64,000 nucleotides of DNA from Bdellovibrionales bacterium GWA2_49_15 (GTDB taxonomy: Bacteria > Bdellovibrionota > Bacteriovoracia > Bacteriovoracales > Bacteriovoracaceae): NCBI GenBank assembly GCA_001769855.1, contig MEPP01000007.1:62001-126000 (forward strand), read 5' to 3'. The notes under the pieces were generated by a model that worked only from the letters and a program-made list of their open reading frames with translations, was not told the origin of the DNA and ran no database searches. Made by a program: the position numbers and the translations under genes. Positions 8,771 through 17,071 of the stretch are shown one piece after another; position 1 is the stretch's first letter, and the number at the start of each line of letters is the position of its first letter.

Positions 8771-10294
8771 TTAAAGTGCGGTACTCGTATCAAACATGTT
8801 TTGCAGAAGGACCTGCTCATCCACCCAAATACTTCCGACACTTTCCTCACACTCGCTGTGAGAAGGTGGGGTGGTATGAGAATAGCCGGAACATTTCTGG
8901 CCCCAGCTATTGCGAATGAGATACTGTCGACGCTCACCTTGGCAACGGACCCCGACCAACACCGACGAGTGGGCCCCGCAGCCCTGCACACTGTCGATTT
9001 CCGTGTCCGATTCAGAGTTGGCTTCGCCGATGAAATCAATAAACATTTCGGCAAGGGTGGTGTTTCCTTCCACCGCAGTCAAAGCGGGCGTCACATCCCC
9101 GCAGAACGACTTTGCGGTGGTAATCAATGACAGAGGAAGATTTCCCTTACTTTTCTCATCGCTTGCCTTGAGAAGGGCATTTTGCATGTTCGCCTCACCG
9201 GCCGAACCACTGATGAGCGGAACAACTCTCGTCTCAATACAACTGGTAAGCTTTTCAAGCAGTGATTTTAGGGCCACCTGCGACTTCCCCGTCAGCGTCG
9301 CAATCTTGGCACGCATCATCGGGATAATGGTATCTCGAGAATGCGCCATAAGGAGTCCCACCTTACCTTGCTTGGACAGGCGCTTCCAGCTTCGCAAAAC
9401 ATTTCCGTTAGCCGGGTCGGGAAAGGTGCCGTGAAACTGTTCGGGTTTAGTCGAGTCAAACATATTGGAGCAGTAGCCAATTCCCAGCGGCAGCACTCGA
9501 TTGCTGGTGAAATGATTGCGTAAGCGGGTGCGAAGCTCATCGGTCTTTAATTCGGTATTGCGGGTACAGGTAGGTCCGGCATTGACTCCCGGCTCGCGCG
9601 GCGTGCAGCTATTTTCCATGACAGCGGCAAAAAATTCGCCGGGATTATTGGCGCGCAAAATACGAGTTATAACTTCAGTGGAAGGCAATCTCAAATAGGG
9701 CCGCAGGGCCGCATCGGTCATGGCGCACATTTCAACCCCAAACTCCCGTCTCGTTCTTTGCTCAGGAGTTTCATTTCCCAGGAGGGTGCGAATGCCATTA
9801 ACCAGCACATATCCCTCACGATCCGGGCGGGAAACAAATCGATCATAGAGATCATTCATCTGGGAAAACCAGGCCGAACCGCTATCACTCGTGGCCTTTA
9901 GACGGGTGTAAAACTCTCCACAGCCCTGGCAGTAACCAAAACGATTGGCGGCCTTGAGTGCATCGCAAGGGTCTCCCCCATCTTCCACCACGGAATCTGT
10001 GCCGCTCTTAACCGGCGCGCTTTCGGCATCGCGAACTTTATCCACCGCCAGCGAAATCGGACAAAATTTCTTATTGGGAAATTTAGCACTGGCCATGAGG
10101 GAGGCCGAGCAGGCAAAGCAAATGCCCATATGACCTTGGTCAACCACCGGAATACCCTGCAAACTTCCACTGCCCGCATCCAGACGAATGGGGGCCGCCG
10201 GGCACTCGCCGGTCCCCCGGGCCAGCTCACTTTGCCCCAAGGATATCAGCCCAATCAATATCAGCCTTTTTAAAAACCCCATAAACACCATCAT
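8771..10294 (-). CDS. Exported papain-like (C1 family) cysteine protease
   Basis: 507 residues. A hydrophobic signal (about 5-27) is followed by the papain active-site pattern VVDQGHMGICFACSAS, in which Gln53 and Cys59 match the oxyanion-hole Gln and catalytic Cys. Near the C-terminus, CGAHSSVLVGV gives His442 and YLIRNSWGQ gives Asn462, completing the triad. The 383 residues between Cys and His far exceed the roughly 134 in papain, so a large extra region is inserted. There is no obvious long propeptide before Cys59. Followed by a small exported protein in the same direction. Confidence 0.8.
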   Translation of the reverse strand: MMVFMGFLKRLILIGLISLGQSELARGTGECPAAPIRLDAGSGSLQGIPVVDQGHMGICFACSASLMASAKFPNKKFCPISLAVDKVRDAESAPVKSGTDSVVEDGGDPCDALKAANRFGYCQGCGEFYTRLKATSDSGSAWFSQMNDLYDRFVSRPDREGYVLVNGIRTLLGNETPEQRTRREFGVEMCAMTDAALRPYLRLPSTEVITRILRANNPGEFFAAVMENSCTPREPGVNAGPTCTRNTELKTDELRTRLRNHFTSNRVLPLGIGYCSNMFDSTKPEQFHGTFPDPANGNVLRSWKRLSKQGKVGLLMAHSRDTIIPMMRAKIATLTGKSQVALKSLLEKLTSCIETRVVPLISGSAGEANMQNALLKASDEKSKGNLPLSLITTAKSFCGDVTPALTAVEGNTTLAEMFIDFIGEANSESDTEIDSVQGCGAHSSVLVGVRCQGERRQYLIRNSWGQKCSGYSHTTPPSHSECEESVGSIWVDEQVLLQNMFDTSTAL

Positions 10295-10428
10295 GCTTTT
10301 CGGAACTTTTCGTGCCTGTAGTTAATTGTATCGCGATCCTCTTGAATTCACTTAGCAAAAAGGTTTTTTTCCCGTGATTTCAATTAATTAGTTTCGTTTG
10401 GGCCCGAGAGTTCCGCCCAACATACCGG

Positions 10429-11145
10429 TCATGACATTTCCCGATCAAGCTGTTCCTGCTTGGCCTTCATCAAATCGTAGATGGTGGCCATCAAAACGGG
10501 AACATCTTGGAGCGTGAGTCCTCTTGTTGGTATGGGGGACAGCGCTTCCCCGATGATTTTGCCGCTCCTCCATTTCGAGAGATCAATTTTATTAGTGTAG
10601 GAGCAAAAGACAATAGGTACGATGGGAACCTGGGCCTCGACGGCGGTAATAAAGCCCCCTCTCTTAAAAGGTAGCAGGCCCCGGCCGCGGCTGCGGGTCC
10701 CTTCCGGCATCAGCCATACGGAGATTTTTTTCTCGGTAATATTTTTGGTCACGGCCTGCATGGAGGCCTTGGCCTTTTTGGGATTGTTGCGGTCGATAAA
10801 AATATTTCCTGACAGCCAGAAAAATTGGCCAAAAATCGGAATCCATTTCACCTCCCTTTTTCCCAAAAGTACGGTGCGAGGTAAAACGAAGGCGGCGCCG
10901 GGGAAGATATCCAAATTATTTTGATGGTTGCTCATATAAACCGCAGGGCCAAGATCACTTAGCATATCAATATTTCTTTTCTCAAAGGTGATGCCCAAGA
11001 TCTCAAAAGACTTAAAAGCCAAGATTTTGGCACATAAATAGAGATTGTTCGGATTGTTCGGTCGAATAAGACAAATCATGATTCCGATGGTGAAACTCGC
11101 TGCCATGTAGAGGAAGATGAGACAATATCGCAGCATTTTAAGCAT
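10429..11145 (-). CDS. plsC: 1-acylglycerol-3-phosphate O-acyltransferase
   Basis: 238 residues. Transfers an acyl chain to lysophosphatidic acid to form phosphatidic acid at the inner membrane. Family motifs are present in order: SNHQNNLDIF (HxxxxD catalytic), GNIFIDRNN, MPEGTRSRG (substrate phosphate binding) and VPIVPIVF. The N-terminus is one or two hydrophobic helices. The start at 11145 gives the usual length. It stands alone; the 5' side faces the rsgA leader region. Confidence 0.9.
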   Translation of the reverse strand: MLKMLRYCLIFLYMAASFTIGIMICLIRPNNPNNLYLCAKILAFKSFEILGITFEKRNIDMLSDLGPAVYMSNHQNNLDIFPGAAFVLPRTVLLGKREVKWIPIFGQFFWLSGNIFIDRNNPKKAKASMQAVTKNITEKKISVWLMPEGTRSRGRGLLPFKRGGFITAVEAQVPIVPIVFCSYTNKIDLSKWRSGKIIGEALSPIPTRGLTLQDVPVLMATIYDLMKAKQEQLDREMS

Positions 11146-11374
11146 TCAGCAGGCCTTATTACCAAGATTCGTCTTTGAGCTGATAACCGGTCAATTCTAA
11201 TTTCCACACGATAACATCGCCATAATGGGCCTGCAATCCTTGATATTGCGGTCTAAGTGATATTTCTGTGGTGATCAGGAGATTCAATTTCGAAAAATTA
11301 TTTTTAGCTATTTTGTCCGAGGAGTACTCGCTTCCTTTGCGATCTTACTGCCCTTGAACTGCATAGAATTGCGT
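11146..11374. other. Intergenic stretch between plsC and the rsgA promoter
   Basis: No coding sequence, tRNA or strong hairpin seen. It must contain the plsC promoter reading left, but I cannot place it. Confidence 0.4.
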
Positions 11375-11402
11375 TTGACAATTTTTGGCAAAATGTTATA
11401 TT
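11375..11402 (+). promoter_or_regulatory. Sigma70-type promoter upstream of the leader ORF and rsgA
   Basis: TTGACA at 11375-11380 and TATATT at 11397-11402 with a 16-bp spacer. Transcription would begin near 11409, about 30 bp before the small leader ORF. Confidence 0.6.
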
Positions 11403-11407
11403 GCCAA
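11385..11407. promoter_or_regulatory. Palindromic operator candidate overlapping the -10 box
   Basis: TTGGCAA-N9-TTGCCAA is a perfect 7-bp inverted repeat covering the spacer and the -10 element of the promoter at 11375. The placement is that of a repressor site. The regulator is not identifiable here. Confidence 0.5.
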
Positions 11408-11440
11408 TCATCCAAAAACTTTTTTCACAGGGAGGCCATT

Positions 11441-11509
11441 ATGAAAGTAAAAAATAATTCAGTTTCAAGAAAAATGGTTAATGGTCTCCGTCCATTTTTT
11501 CTTATCTAA
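11441..11509 (+). CDS. 22-codon leader ORF upstream of rsgA
   Basis: ATG at 11441 with a strong ribosome binding site (GGGAGG at 11430-11435) encodes MKVKNNSVSRKMVNGLRPFF followed by LI and a TAA. It lies between a clear promoter and rsgA. It may be a leader peptide that couples translation to expression of rsgA or a genuine small protein; its length alone is not evidence of either. The strength of the ribosome binding site and the promoter placement support translation. Confidence 0.45.
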   Translation: MKVKNNSVSRKMVNGLRPFFLI

Positions 11510-11522
11510 TTTTACAACGGGG

Positions 11523-11542
11523 ACCTCATTATAATTTGAGGT
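11523..11542 (+). promoter_or_regulatory. Hairpin that can hide the rsgA ribosome binding site
   Basis: ACCTCA-N8-TGAGGT is a perfect 6-bp stem whose right arm contains the GAGGT that serves as the rsgA ribosome binding site (5 bp before the ATG at 11548). Folding would block initiation; ribosomes on the upstream small ORF could influence it, though that ORF ends 14 bp before the stem. Confidence 0.5.
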
Positions 11543-11547
11543 AATCC

Positions 11548-12603
11548 ATGAGTTCATTGAATTCAATGAAAAGGCAGAGCTGCGTTTTTAAAGCACGAGT
11601 TCTGCATGAAGAAAAAAATTGTTACGAAGTGAAAATTGAAAGTGAAGTGGTGAGAGCGGTTGTCAGCGGAAAAATGCGTCACGATGCCCTGGTGCCTTCC
11701 CAACTCCCAGCGGTGGGAGACTATGTGATGTGTACCTACGAACCTCATAACTCTTTGGCGCGCATTGAAGAAGTTCTCCCGCGCAGCACTCATTTAACCC
11801 GCAAGGTCGCCGGCGATGCGTATAGCGAGCAAATTCTTGCCAGTAATTTGCAAGTCGTTTTTTACCTGACATCGCTAAATATGGACTTAAATCTGAGACG
11901 TCTTGAGCGCTATCTGATCATGATCCGCGACGGAAAAATTACCCCCGTAGTTTTGCTGAGCAAGGCCGATTTAGTCGACGCTCAGACGATTGAACAGGCG
12001 GTAAAAGATGTGAAGGCGGTGGCCCCTAGCGTGGAGGTGTATGCTATCTCGTCTCAACATACGGCCAGCATGGACGAATTGAAAAAATATTTTGTCCCGG
12101 AGGCCACGGTGGCCTTTCTCGGCTCCTCGGGGGTTGGCAAATCAACGTTGACCAATTTTTACTTAGGGCGTGAGGTCCAGACGACTCAGGAGATTGGGGA
12201 AGAGCGGGATAAAGGTCGGCACACCACCACCTCCCGTTCTTTATTTTTTCTTGCCAACGGCTGCGCCATTATCGATACGCCCGGCATTCGCGAAATCCAG
12301 CTTTGGGAGGGTGACAGCACCGGGGTGGACGAGCTGTTTGCCGATATCCTGGATCTCCAAGGCCGTTGCCAGTACAGCAACTGCGGCCATCAGCACGAAC
12401 CTGGGTGCCAGGTCCAACTGGCGATCGAAGAGGGGCGCTTGGATCGGGCGCGTTTGAAGAGTTTCTTAAAGCTGGCACGCGAGCAGAGCTACATGCAGCT
12501 GAAGCTGAATGCCACCACTCGAAGGCAGCAAAAAGAAATCTGGAAAAAACGCGGACGAACTTATCGGCGGGGGCGTAAAGCGGAATGGAATTTACAAGGG
12601 TGA
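11548..12603 (+). CDS. rsgA: Ribosome small-subunit-dependent GTPase A
   Basis: 351 residues. A circularly permuted GTPase that helps late 30S maturation. An N-terminal OB-fold (about 1-95) is followed by G4 as LLSKADL, G1 as GSSGVGKST, the switch segment GRHTTT, and G3 as DTPGI. The C-terminal zinc-binding motif is CQYSNCGHQHEPGC and the tail is basic, as in the family. ATG at 11548 with GAGGT upstream. Its 3' end overlaps the convergent lipoprotein gene by 12 bp. The leader upstream is unusually elaborate for this gene. Confidence 0.93.
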   Translation: MSSLNSMKRQSCVFKARVLHEEKNCYEVKIESEVVRAVVSGKMRHDALVPSQLPAVGDYVMCTYEPHNSLARIEEVLPRSTHLTRKVAGDAYSEQILASNLQVVFYLTSLNMDLNLRRLERYLIMIRDGKITPVVLLSKADLVDAQTIEQAVKDVKAVAPSVEVYAISSQHTASMDELKKYFVPEATVAFLGSSGVGKSTLTNFYLGREVQTTQEIGEERDKGRHTTTSRSLFFLANGCAIIDTPGIREIQLWEGDSTGVDELFADILDLQGRCQYSNCGHQHEPGCQVQLAIEEGRLDRARLKSFLKLAREQSYMQLKLNATTRRQQKEIWKKRGRTYRRGRKAEWNLQG

Positions 12604-13191
12604 GCTGGAAAGCCGATCCAGCTCGCTGGCCACCACACTAAATTCAACCGCCGAGAGGCATTCAACAAAGAGTTGTTGTTCCTTGATCGCCTTGAGTTGG
12701 GCCTGGGCCTTAAGGCGATCTCCTTGCTCATCATAGCAGCTGGCGACTTTGCGCAGTCTCTGAGAGACCTGGTCAAGATTCGGGCAGCGCCATTGTCGGG
12801 TGGAGCGATAGGTCTTCTCGCCAATGTGAGTAAGCTTCTCCTTCATACTAATGTCCGAGGCCACCTTCCCAATGCAGTCTCCTGAGGCGCGCCCATCGCC
12901 GTGAGCTGCAGCCTCAAGGGCAATAATAGGCGAGCAAAGCACTACGCCGATAACAATTCCCCCGGAGAAGGTCAGGGCGACATCGGCCGAGTGCCCGACT
13001 CCGGTTAACAGATAGCTCACGGTGGTTCCCACAATTTTTTTCGTTGAATTGGCCAATTGCCCGGATAGACTTTGCTCACGTTCGAAGGCCTGAACACAAT
13101 TGCCATCCACCAAACTTTTCTCGACCAAGGCCTTTTCCTTGGAGGAACCGCAGCTACTCAGGAAGAAAAGAAAAATTATAATTTTTGTCAT
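12592..13191 (-). CDS. Lipoprotein of unknown function
   Basis: 199 residues. MTKIIIFLFFLSSCGSSKEK is a lipoprotein signal with cleavage before Cys14. A glycine-rich hydrophobic segment around residues 55-90 (VSYLLTGVGHSADVALTFSG onward) might contact a membrane. The second half is helical and charged with several cysteines (DGRASGDC, QWRCPN, ASCYDE). I recognise no family. Its 3' end overlaps rsgA by 12 bp; it diverges from the GH5-like gene. Confidence 0.65.
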   Translation of the reverse strand: MTKIIIFLFFLSSCGSSKEKALVEKSLVDGNCVQAFEREQSLSGQLANSTKKIVGTTVSYLLTGVGHSADVALTFSGGIVIGVVLCSPIIALEAAAHGDGRASGDCIGKVASDISMKEKLTHIGEKTYRSTRQWRCPNLDQVSQRLRKVASCYDEQGDRLKAQAQLKAIKEQQLFVECLSAVEFSVVASELDRLSSSPL

Positions 13192-13259
13192 AACCCCACC
13201 AAGACGCTCAGTAATTCAAAAAATTTAAATCGAATTCATTGTCGCCGATAAGTTGGGAT

Positions 13260-15281
13260 ATGCAAAAAGTATTTTACTGCTTGATCATCCTGGCCCTATT
13301 TTCCTGTGGCGAGAAAAAGCTTGGTCCAATCCCTGACCTGACTTCCCTCACTCAAAGCAATTTTGTCTTTCCTTATTTAAGGGTGGTGAACGGTCAGCTC
13401 TCCGCCGATCCCAGTGGCGAATTTAGCGGCAATGAGGTTCCCGTCAAGCTGATCGGGGCGGTCATCTCAAATGCGGTTTCCGGCACCAACGGTCCCAAAT
13501 ATTACAAGTACGATAACGGCACGAGCACCGACTATCACGATTCCTTCTGGACTCGGACCGCGAAGATGAGCGACCCCCACGCCTTTTTAGACCTGGTCGT
13601 TGCCGATTTGCTGGATGCCGGACTCAACTCCACCCGCGTTGTTCTCAACTACTGCGAGACGGGAGGCGGCTCGGTTGGAAATGGTGTCGTCGGCTGCGCG
13701 GTGGCCTTTGATCAGACTCAGTTCACACGCATAATCTCCCTCATTCAATATTTTGTCGGCAAGGCCCAGGAGGCCGGCATTGTGGTTGATATCGATCTGT
13801 TCGACCAGTTCACCATGGGCAGCGATGATGCCGAAAATCGGGTATGGATGAGTGCGCTGATTGAGGCCTTTAAGGATTATCGCAATGTCATCTGGGGGCT
13901 GCAGAACGAACCCGTCGCTCGCGTCTGGCGCGATACCATTCCCAATAATGTCGTGGCGAAGTTGGCCACCACCGTTTCCTGGTACGACATGACGGCCGAT
14001 TACATGCGCACCAACGACGTTGATTCCCAAGGACGACGCCGCCACATGATCGGGTTGGAAGATATTCACGCCAGCGTTTTGGACGCTGTGACGATTTCCA
14101 AATACGATATCGCCTTCATGCACCATGGAAATCGCACCGCCGCTCCCGGTGGCTACCTGGATGCCGTCATCTATAAGGCCCGGGAAAAAAATGTCAACCT
14201 CTCCATCATTTTGAATGAGCTGGCCTGTACCGATACCGGGGCCACGGGAATCTGCCGGACAGATGAGGCCCTCAACGAGTATTTTAAAGTCTCCATCCGC
14301 AGCATTAATAATCGCCTGTTGAAAAAATTTGGCTCGGCCAACGGCGGGGGAACCAATGTCAGCGTCGATGGCGGCATGGTGTGGACCATGTACGACTCCT
14401 GCGAAGAAATCACCTCAGGCGTGTGCGATATTGCCGCCGGTGATGCCGATCACCAGCGATCCTGGGGCGTTTTCTCCTGCCTCCCCGACCAGACCTGCAC
14501 CAATCGAAAACGCAGCGGTGCCGTGACGGAGCTGGCCGGCATCAGCTTCAAGACCAACTTCAAAGCGCTCGTCGCCCCCACGCTCGAAGGCACCTTGGTT
14601 CGAGGAGCGGGAACCAGTAAAAATCTTTGGGATGTCACTCTCCTGGGCCCCATTTCCAACAACATCGCCGCTAATGTCTGGAACTATTGGGCCGTCAATC
14701 CCGCCCACTTCGATTTCGACGCTTATACAGTATCGGCGGCCAACGACTCGCTTAAACTCAGCAACTACGCCCGCCCCTATTGCTGGGGTGACCGCCAGAC
14801 CGGCCCCCTGCAATTTGACGGCAATCCCTACACCGATGATCTCAGCGATAGCATTGATGTATTTTTAAAATTCGATCTGCTGGATAAAAATGGTACCAGC
14901 AATCCCATAAAGAACGGCATTGTGGTGATCGATCTGGTTCGTGACAATGATAGCGCTCTCCCCTATGCCCCATCACTTTGGGGCAATGACATCGTTGGCC
15001 TGGGTGATAATATTCCCGACCTCAGTTTTAAGCGACTGAATATGGAGGAATTCCTGCCCGGGCATTTTGAATTCAATCTCTCCCAGATCATGCGCGACGA
15101 AGGCATGACCGGCACTCAATTAATCGGACTAAATTTTGGTTTTTATGAAAAAACCAATGCCCTTTACCCCGGTAACAACGCCAGTTGCACTGATATCACC
15201 GGCTACGGTGGCAGCGACGCCGATGCCGCCGCCGTTTTCAAAGAGATCAAGCTGGAAAGTCATACCATGACCTATCAGTAA
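13260..15281 (+). CDS. GH5-like (cellulase-fold) glycoside hydrolase lipoprotein
   Basis: 673 residues from the ATG at 13260 (a TTG seven codons upstream is possible). The N-terminus MQKVFYCLIILALFSCGEKK is a lipoprotein signal. The first 430 residues resemble a GH5/cellulase barrel: LNSTRVVLNYCE early, and the acid/base motif WGLQNEP with Glu217, then LSIILNELACTDT with a second Glu that may be the nucleophile. The C-terminal ~230 residues form a beta-rich region that could be a carbohydrate-binding module. The substrate (a beta-glucan or mannan) is not determinable. Confidence 0.65.
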   Translation: MQKVFYCLIILALFSCGEKKLGPIPDLTSLTQSNFVFPYLRVVNGQLSADPSGEFSGNEVPVKLIGAVISNAVSGTNGPKYYKYDNGTSTDYHDSFWTRTAKMSDPHAFLDLVVADLLDAGLNSTRVVLNYCETGGGSVGNGVVGCAVAFDQTQFTRIISLIQYFVGKAQEAGIVVDIDLFDQFTMGSDDAENRVWMSALIEAFKDYRNVIWGLQNEPVARVWRDTIPNNVVAKLATTVSWYDMTADYMRTNDVDSQGRRRHMIGLEDIHASVLDAVTISKYDIAFMHHGNRTAAPGGYLDAVIYKAREKNVNLSIILNELACTDTGATGICRTDEALNEYFKVSIRSINNRLLKKFGSANGGGTNVSVDGGMVWTMYDSCEEITSGVCDIAAGDADHQRSWGVFSCLPDQTCTNRKRSGAVTELAGISFKTNFKALVAPTLEGTLVRGAGTSKNLWDVTLLGPISNNIAANVWNYWAVNPAHFDFDAYTVSAANDSLKLSNYARPYCWGDRQTGPLQFDGNPYTDDLSDSIDVFLKFDLLDKNGTSNPIKNGIVVIDLVRDNDSALPYAPSLWGNDIVGLGDNIPDLSFKRLNMEEFLPGHFEFNLSQIMRDEGMTGTQLIGLNFGFYEKTNALYPGNNASCTDITGYGGSDADAAAVFKEIKLESHTMTYQ

Positions 15282-15336
15282 CATTCGACACTACGATCTT
15301 CATAGCCACGAAAAATGAACAAATTTTTCATAGAAG

Positions 15337-15374
15337 TCCCCCGACATCATTCTAGTTGAACTGATGTCAGGGGA
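15337..15374. terminator. Long inverted repeat between convergent genes
   Basis: TCCCCCGACATCA and TGATGTCAGGGGA (one internal mismatch) flank a 12-base loop. The structure sits between the ends of the GH5-like gene and the octaheme cytochrome gene, where a bidirectional terminator is expected, but a good T-run is missing on either side. Confidence 0.45.
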
Positions 15375-15393
15375 AGGATTGGGCAAATTTTGC

Positions 15394-16851
15394 TTACTGC
15401 GCGTAACGCTTTTTAAAATCTTCAGAGGCCTTCTTTCGTGCGGCCTTTTCTTTTTCAGACGATTTCCCAAGGTACCAGCGATGCATATCGCTATTTAAAA
15501 TTTCATTCATTTTGGCTTCGACTTCTTTGGCCGCAGATTTTTTATCCCCGCCTTCGTCCTTACCTTTGCTGATAAGATGGCGAAGCTCAGGAATAAATTC
15601 GTCGTAGAAACGATGGGCAACCTCATACATCCCGTGCCATTGGGTATAATCGGGTCCCATCATGGCTGCGCCATGGCGCGCTCGGCGACCTTCATGATGC
15701 CACAGAAAGTAATAGGTAAAATCAATCTTCTCATCAAAGGTGGTGTCGGGAGTAATCAGCGATTTGGCGTTGAGCATTTTATACAACTCGGTGGCCGGCT
15801 TACCAAATTTGTCATTATACAGATTGACCATATTGTCATATTGGATATACCAGTTGCTCACCCATCCTTTGGAGTGACAACTCTGGCAGACGTCTTTCAT
15901 GTCATCACGTCGCTTCTCCCAGGGAACAATATCCTTGTGACCAAATTTTTTCGCGGCCTCATCAATTTTTTCCGAAACAGGCGGTCTCAGAGTCCAGGAA
16001 ATTCTCTTCCCCACATCATGGGTTCTCTTAAGGGTTTTAGTGGCACCCATGTGGCAAGAGGCGCAGGTCGGCCCTTGCTCATAGTGTTTACCGGGAATCC
16101 AATCCTGCTTCTCCATTCCTTTGGCAAAACGTGTTCGGTTGGCGGCAAAGGCAATGCCATGTTTGGACTCATTGTAAATCTCGATTTGCGGATGATCAGG
16201 CCCCATATGGCAGCGGCCGCAGTTTTCAGGCATGCGGGCCTGGGCGATTGAAAAGTCGTGACGTAGGTGACAGGCGGAACAGCTTCCCTTGGAGCCGTCT
16301 GGATTGAGTCGCCCCATCCCCGTATTGGGCCAAGTTTCTGGATCAAGCTTGCCTGGGCCCAAAACTTTTATTTCTGAACCGTGGCATTGCAAGCAACCCG
16401 AAATAGCGACAGCAGAGCCCTTTAATTTATTGCCATTTTCATCATAGGTGACATGGCCTTCCACCACTTCTGCTAAAACGTTATCGAGGCTTCCGAGAAT
16501 TTTTCCGGCGTCGGCGTGATGGCTATTTTGAAATTCGGTGGACTCTTGCTCATGGCAGGTGGCGCAGTCTTTAGGCGTGACGATAGTTGCAATCAAAGTT
16601 CCTTCATGCATAAAAGCATCAGGCCGTTCTTTGGTTGAACCGTGACAGTCGAGGCAGCTTACTCCGACTCCTGAATGTCGACTGAGCTTCCACTGTCCGA
16701 CGATGCCAGGCGTGGTTTTTTGATGGCAATCAACACAACCTTTCCCGTTCCCTCCGACGGATTTTTTTGCAAAGGCCGAAGGCATTAACAATAGCAAAAC
16801 GATAGCGCATAGCGCTACGTGCAAGACTTGACAATTTTGCAGTTTTTTCAC
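15394..16851 (-). CDS. Octaheme c-type cytochrome of the hydroxylamine oxidoreductase (HAO) family
   Basis: 485 residues with a signal peptide (about 1-28). Eight CxxCH heme sites are seen in order: CVDCH, CLDCH, CATCH, CLQCH, CSACH, CGRCH, CASCH and CQSCH. The C-terminal segment HHEGRRARHGAAMMGPDYTQ followed by WHGMYEVAH matches the HAO/HaoA family. Members oxidise hydroxylamine or reduce nitrite/hydroxylamine in the periplasm. Whether the heme 4 crosslinking tyrosine of true HAO is present cannot be judged without alignment. An FNR-type box lies 71 bp upstream. No quinol-oxidising partner gene is adjacent. Confidence 0.88.
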   Translation of the reverse strand: MKKLQNCQVLHVALCAIVLLLLMPSAFAKKSVGGNGKGCVDCHQKTTPGIVGQWKLSRHSGVGVSCLDCHGSTKERPDAFMHEGTLIATIVTPKDCATCHEQESTEFQNSHHADAGKILGSLDNVLAEVVEGHVTYDENGNKLKGSAVAISGCLQCHGSEIKVLGPGKLDPETWPNTGMGRLNPDGSKGSCSACHLRHDFSIAQARMPENCGRCHMGPDHPQIEIYNESKHGIAFAANRTRFAKGMEKQDWIPGKHYEQGPTCASCHMGATKTLKRTHDVGKRISWTLRPPVSEKIDEAAKKFGHKDIVPWEKRRDDMKDVCQSCHSKGWVSNWYIQYDNMVNLYNDKFGKPATELYKMLNAKSLITPDTTFDEKIDFTYYFLWHHEGRRARHGAAMMGPDYTQWHGMYEVAHRFYDEFIPELRHLISKGKDEGGDKKSAAKEVEAKMNEILNSDMHRWYLGKSSEKEKAARKKASEDFKKRYAQ

Positions 16852-16921
16852 TGAATACTCCCGTTTAGATTTTAGTAATTATTGCTGAAGAAAGCATAAG
16901 TGGAAAAAGCAGGCCTTTCAC

Positions 16922-16933
16922 TGATCTAAATCA
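16922..16933. promoter_or_regulatory. FNR/CRP-type binding site
   Basis: TGAT-CTAA-ATCA fits the core of the FNR consensus TTGAT-N4-ATCAA (outer bases C and T deviate). It lies 71 bp upstream of the octaheme cytochrome start and 139 bp upstream of the divergent nitronate monooxygenase-like gene, so it could control either. Confidence 0.5.
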
Positions 16934-17071
16934 TTATTTTTTGATTTTATTTTTAGATGCGGCGCGCATTTAAAGTCTTGGCTTTCTGCCCTTTTACAAA
17001 AGTATTACTTGAGTGACCCTTAAACTCCGTGAAACAATGCGCAAAACGAATGTCAGCAGCAAGGAGTTTGA

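Noticed and set aside
13587-14126. 179-codon reading frame antisense to the GH5-like gene
   Set aside because: Shadow of the coding strand with no start signal or family motif.
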